A stretch of DNA of 64,000 bases from Roseofilum reptotaenium CS-1145 (GTDB taxonomy: Bacteria; Cyanobacteriota; Cyanobacteriia; Cyanobacteriales; Desertifilaceae). A program made the translations under genes and the position numbers. The notes below the pieces were generated by a model. The model ran no database searches and was not told the DNA's origin. It saw only the letters and a program-made list of their open reading frames with translations. This document shows, piece by piece, positions 62,783 through 64,000 of the stretch. The stretch's first letter is position 1; each line of letters starts with the position of its first letter. The stretch lies in NCBI RefSeq assembly GCF_028330985.1, contig NZ_JAQMUE010000079.1, positions 1 through 64,000 on the forward strand. Reading direction: 5' to 3'.

Positions 62783-63625
62783 TTAGAGGAGTGAGTCCAT
62801 GAGGGTCATGAGGTCGATTGCCGTTTGGCTCGGAGACTCTTGAGAATCGTTTGCTTGGAGATGATGCTCTAAGAGTCCTTTGAGGGAAATGAGTTTGAGA
62901 CTATTTTCGGCTAGGGTTTGGGCGATCGCCTCAGCAGCGGGTAAATAGCCGATCGCACCTAGATCGGACAGAACTGCGCGGCGCAGTTGGAGTTTATCTC
63001 CTTGCAGGGCAGCCACCAGGCGATCGCCATATTTCCGGTCTCCCGTTAACTGATAGAGGGCACGGGCAGCTCCGTATTGTTCAATTTCTAAAGGATGATT
63101 GAGAAAGGGTTCAATGTAGGGAATGGCTGCTTTCACCCCTAAAATTCCCAGGGTTTCGATTGTGGCATTGTAGGGTTGAGCCAGATGGGGACAGCCGGGA
63201 ATGGGTTGAGCTGCCTCAAGTCCACCTTCGAGCAGGTTTAACAGTTCCGGAATAGCCGCTTCAAAGTGGCCCAGATCGAGAGGTTCTCCCAGTTCTCCTA
63301 GGGCTTGGGCTGCGGTTTCTCGAACATAGAAATCTGGACAACGGAGGCACTCTACCAATGCTGGAATGACCTTCGGTTCCGCCAGTTTACCCAGGGCACG
63401 GGCGGCATTGCGTCGTAGAGCATAGCCCCCTTCTGGAGTGCGATCGCTGTCATCTTCTAAAGCCGCCACGAGGGCATCAATGGCTTCTGGTTCTTTGACT
63501 CGAAACCGTCCCAGCCACCAAGCCGCATAATATCGTTCTCCTTGGTCTCCCTGGAGTAGATTGGTAATGGCCTGGTCTACCGTCAGTTGAGGTGCGCCAG
63601 AACTTGATGAGGGGGTGTTAATCAT
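62783..63625 (-). CDS. cpcE: Phycocyanin alpha-84 phycocyanobilin lyase, CpcE subunit
   Basis: A 280-residue HEAT-repeat protein starting MINTPSSSSGAPQLTVDQAI; an upstream GTG in frame is rejected. Repeats include ERYYAAWWLGRFRVKEPEAI, LRRNAARALGKLAEPKVIPA, VRETAAQALGELGEPL and IEQYGAARALYQLTGDRKYG, typical of CpcE. It forms the CpcE/F heterodimer that binds and transfers the bilin. It lies downstream of cpcA, separated by a large hairpin. Confidence 0.9.
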   Translation of the reverse strand: MINTPSSSSGAPQLTVDQAITNLLQGDQGERYYAAWWLGRFRVKEPEAIDALVAALEDDSDRTPEGGYALRRNAARALGKLAEPKVIPALVECLRCPDFYVRETAAQALGELGEPLDLGHFEAAIPELLNLLEGGLEAAQPIPGCPHLAQPYNATIETLGILGVKAAIPYIEPFLNHPLEIEQYGAARALYQLTGDRKYGDRLVAALQGDKLQLRRAVLSDLGAIGYLPAAEAIAQTLAENSLKLISLKGLLEHHLQANDSQESPSQTAIDLMTLMDSLL

Positions 63626-63665
63626 GGCCAGGGGTAGAAACACAAGACATTTAAACACAACTGTG

Positions 63666-63720
63666 CCCGGAACTCTAAACAGATGTCAGCTTTCGACATT
63701 CACCTGTCTAAAGTTCCGGG
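63666..63720 (-). promoter_or_regulatory. Long hairpin between cpcA and cpcE
   Basis: A 17-bp stem (63666-63682 with 63704-63720) forms with two wobble pairs and CCCGG/CCGGG ends. An inner stem ATGTC/GACAT extends it. It begins about 20 bp after the cpcA stop, and no T-run follows. It may act as an attenuator or RNA-stabilising element that sets high cpcA and low cpcEF expression. Confidence 0.65.
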
Positions 63721-63740
63721 CCCTATCGCTCAAGCAATAA

Positions 63741-64000
63741 TTAGCTTAAAGCATTGATGGCATAGTCAATGTAGCCGTTAGCAGCAGTAGCACCATTTCC
63801 GGTTAAACCGTGGTTAGCTTTGATGTATTTCAGAGCTTCGATGTACCAACTGGGGGACAATTCAAAAGTCCGGTTGATTTCATCGATACCAGCAATCAGA
63901 TACTCATCCATGGGGCCAGTACCATTAGCGATTAAGCAGTAAGTAATCATCCGCAGGTAGTAACCAATGTCACGGGCACACTTGTCTTTACCCCGTTGAT
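63741..64000 (-). CDS. cpcA: Phycocyanin alpha subunit, C-terminal part
   Basis: The 3' end of cpcA; the gene continues beyond the window edge. The visible frame reads [20 protein letters not shown], in which the Cys of KCARD is the phycocyanobilin attachment site (Cys84). It continues through [20 protein letters not shown] and ends [10 protein letters not shown], the standard CpcA terminus. Phycocyanin alpha pairs with beta in the rods of the phycobilisome. The lyase genes cpcE and cpcF follow directly, with no rod-linker genes between. Confidence 0.97.
   Translation of the reverse strand, partial: QRGKDKCARDIGYYLRMITYCLIANGTGPMDEYLIAGIDEINRTFELSPSWYIEALKYIKANHGLTGNGATAANGYIDYAINALS

Overview
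The window is chromosomal DNA from a cyanobacterium. The evidence is the phycocyanin alpha gene followed by a cpcE/cpcF lyase pair, chlH and chlM of the chlorophyll branch, a CruA-type lycopene cyclase, an RNase P RNA, and many copies of the HIP1 octamer GCGATCGC. The many toxin-antitoxin pairs and the gene styles suggest a filamentous, Oscillatoriales-like strain, but the genus is an inference.

Layout. (1) 1-3.3 kb: a scarred accessory strip with a Phd/VapC pair whose toxin is truncated, a winged-helix regulator with a repeat-bearing promoter, a UPF0175/DUF3368 toxin-antitoxin pair whose toxin runs into a remnant of the regulator gene, and several small palindromic repeats. (2) 3.4-14.3 kb: chlH and chlM, which encode consecutive chlorophyll enzymes. 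They are separated by another antitoxin/PIN pair, two AAA-type ATPases (one with a helix-turn-helix domain, one membrane anchored) and a divergent PD-(D/E)XK nuclease. The ATPases and nuclease are a candidate conflict or defence module. (3) 14.3-18 kb: a SnoaL-like protein and a coupled operon of an enolase-superfamily epimerase, a DUF1611 protein and a DUF819 membrane protein, probably for D-amino-acid or dipeptide salvage. (4) 18.2-56.2 kb: a very large surface-polysaccharide locus, nearly all on the + strand with many overlapping genes. (5) 56.3-60 kb: tRNA-Leu(CAA), tRNA-Phe(GAA), a PPC-domain protein, a kinase/beta-helix fusion and rnpB. (6) 60-64 kb: cruA-like gene, cpcF, cpcE and the 3' end of cpcA.

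The polysaccharide locus starts with a Wzm/Wzt ABC exporter and an SGNH protein. It then carries a complete GDP-D-glycero-alpha-D-manno-heptose pathway (GmhA, HddA, GmhB, HddC), followed by a GDP-mannose-4,6-dehydratase-like enzyme. Next come a 2OG-Fe(II) oxygenase-like protein, a two-gene TPP-dependent E1 alpha/beta enzyme without E2 or E3, and a ColD-type 3-dehydratase in which the PLP lysine is replaced by histidine. Two sister SDR proteins lacking the usual catalytic tyrosine, a cobalamin-type radical SAM protein and a Nudix hydrolase follow. Together these predict a GDP-linked 3,6-dideoxyheptose carrying a two-carbon branch added from a 2-oxoacid. It would be assembled into a glycan by about ten glycosyltransferases and several methyltransferases, with a Wzy-like polymerase and an asparagine-synthase-like amidotransferase. 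This predicted sugar pathway is the most interesting item in the window.
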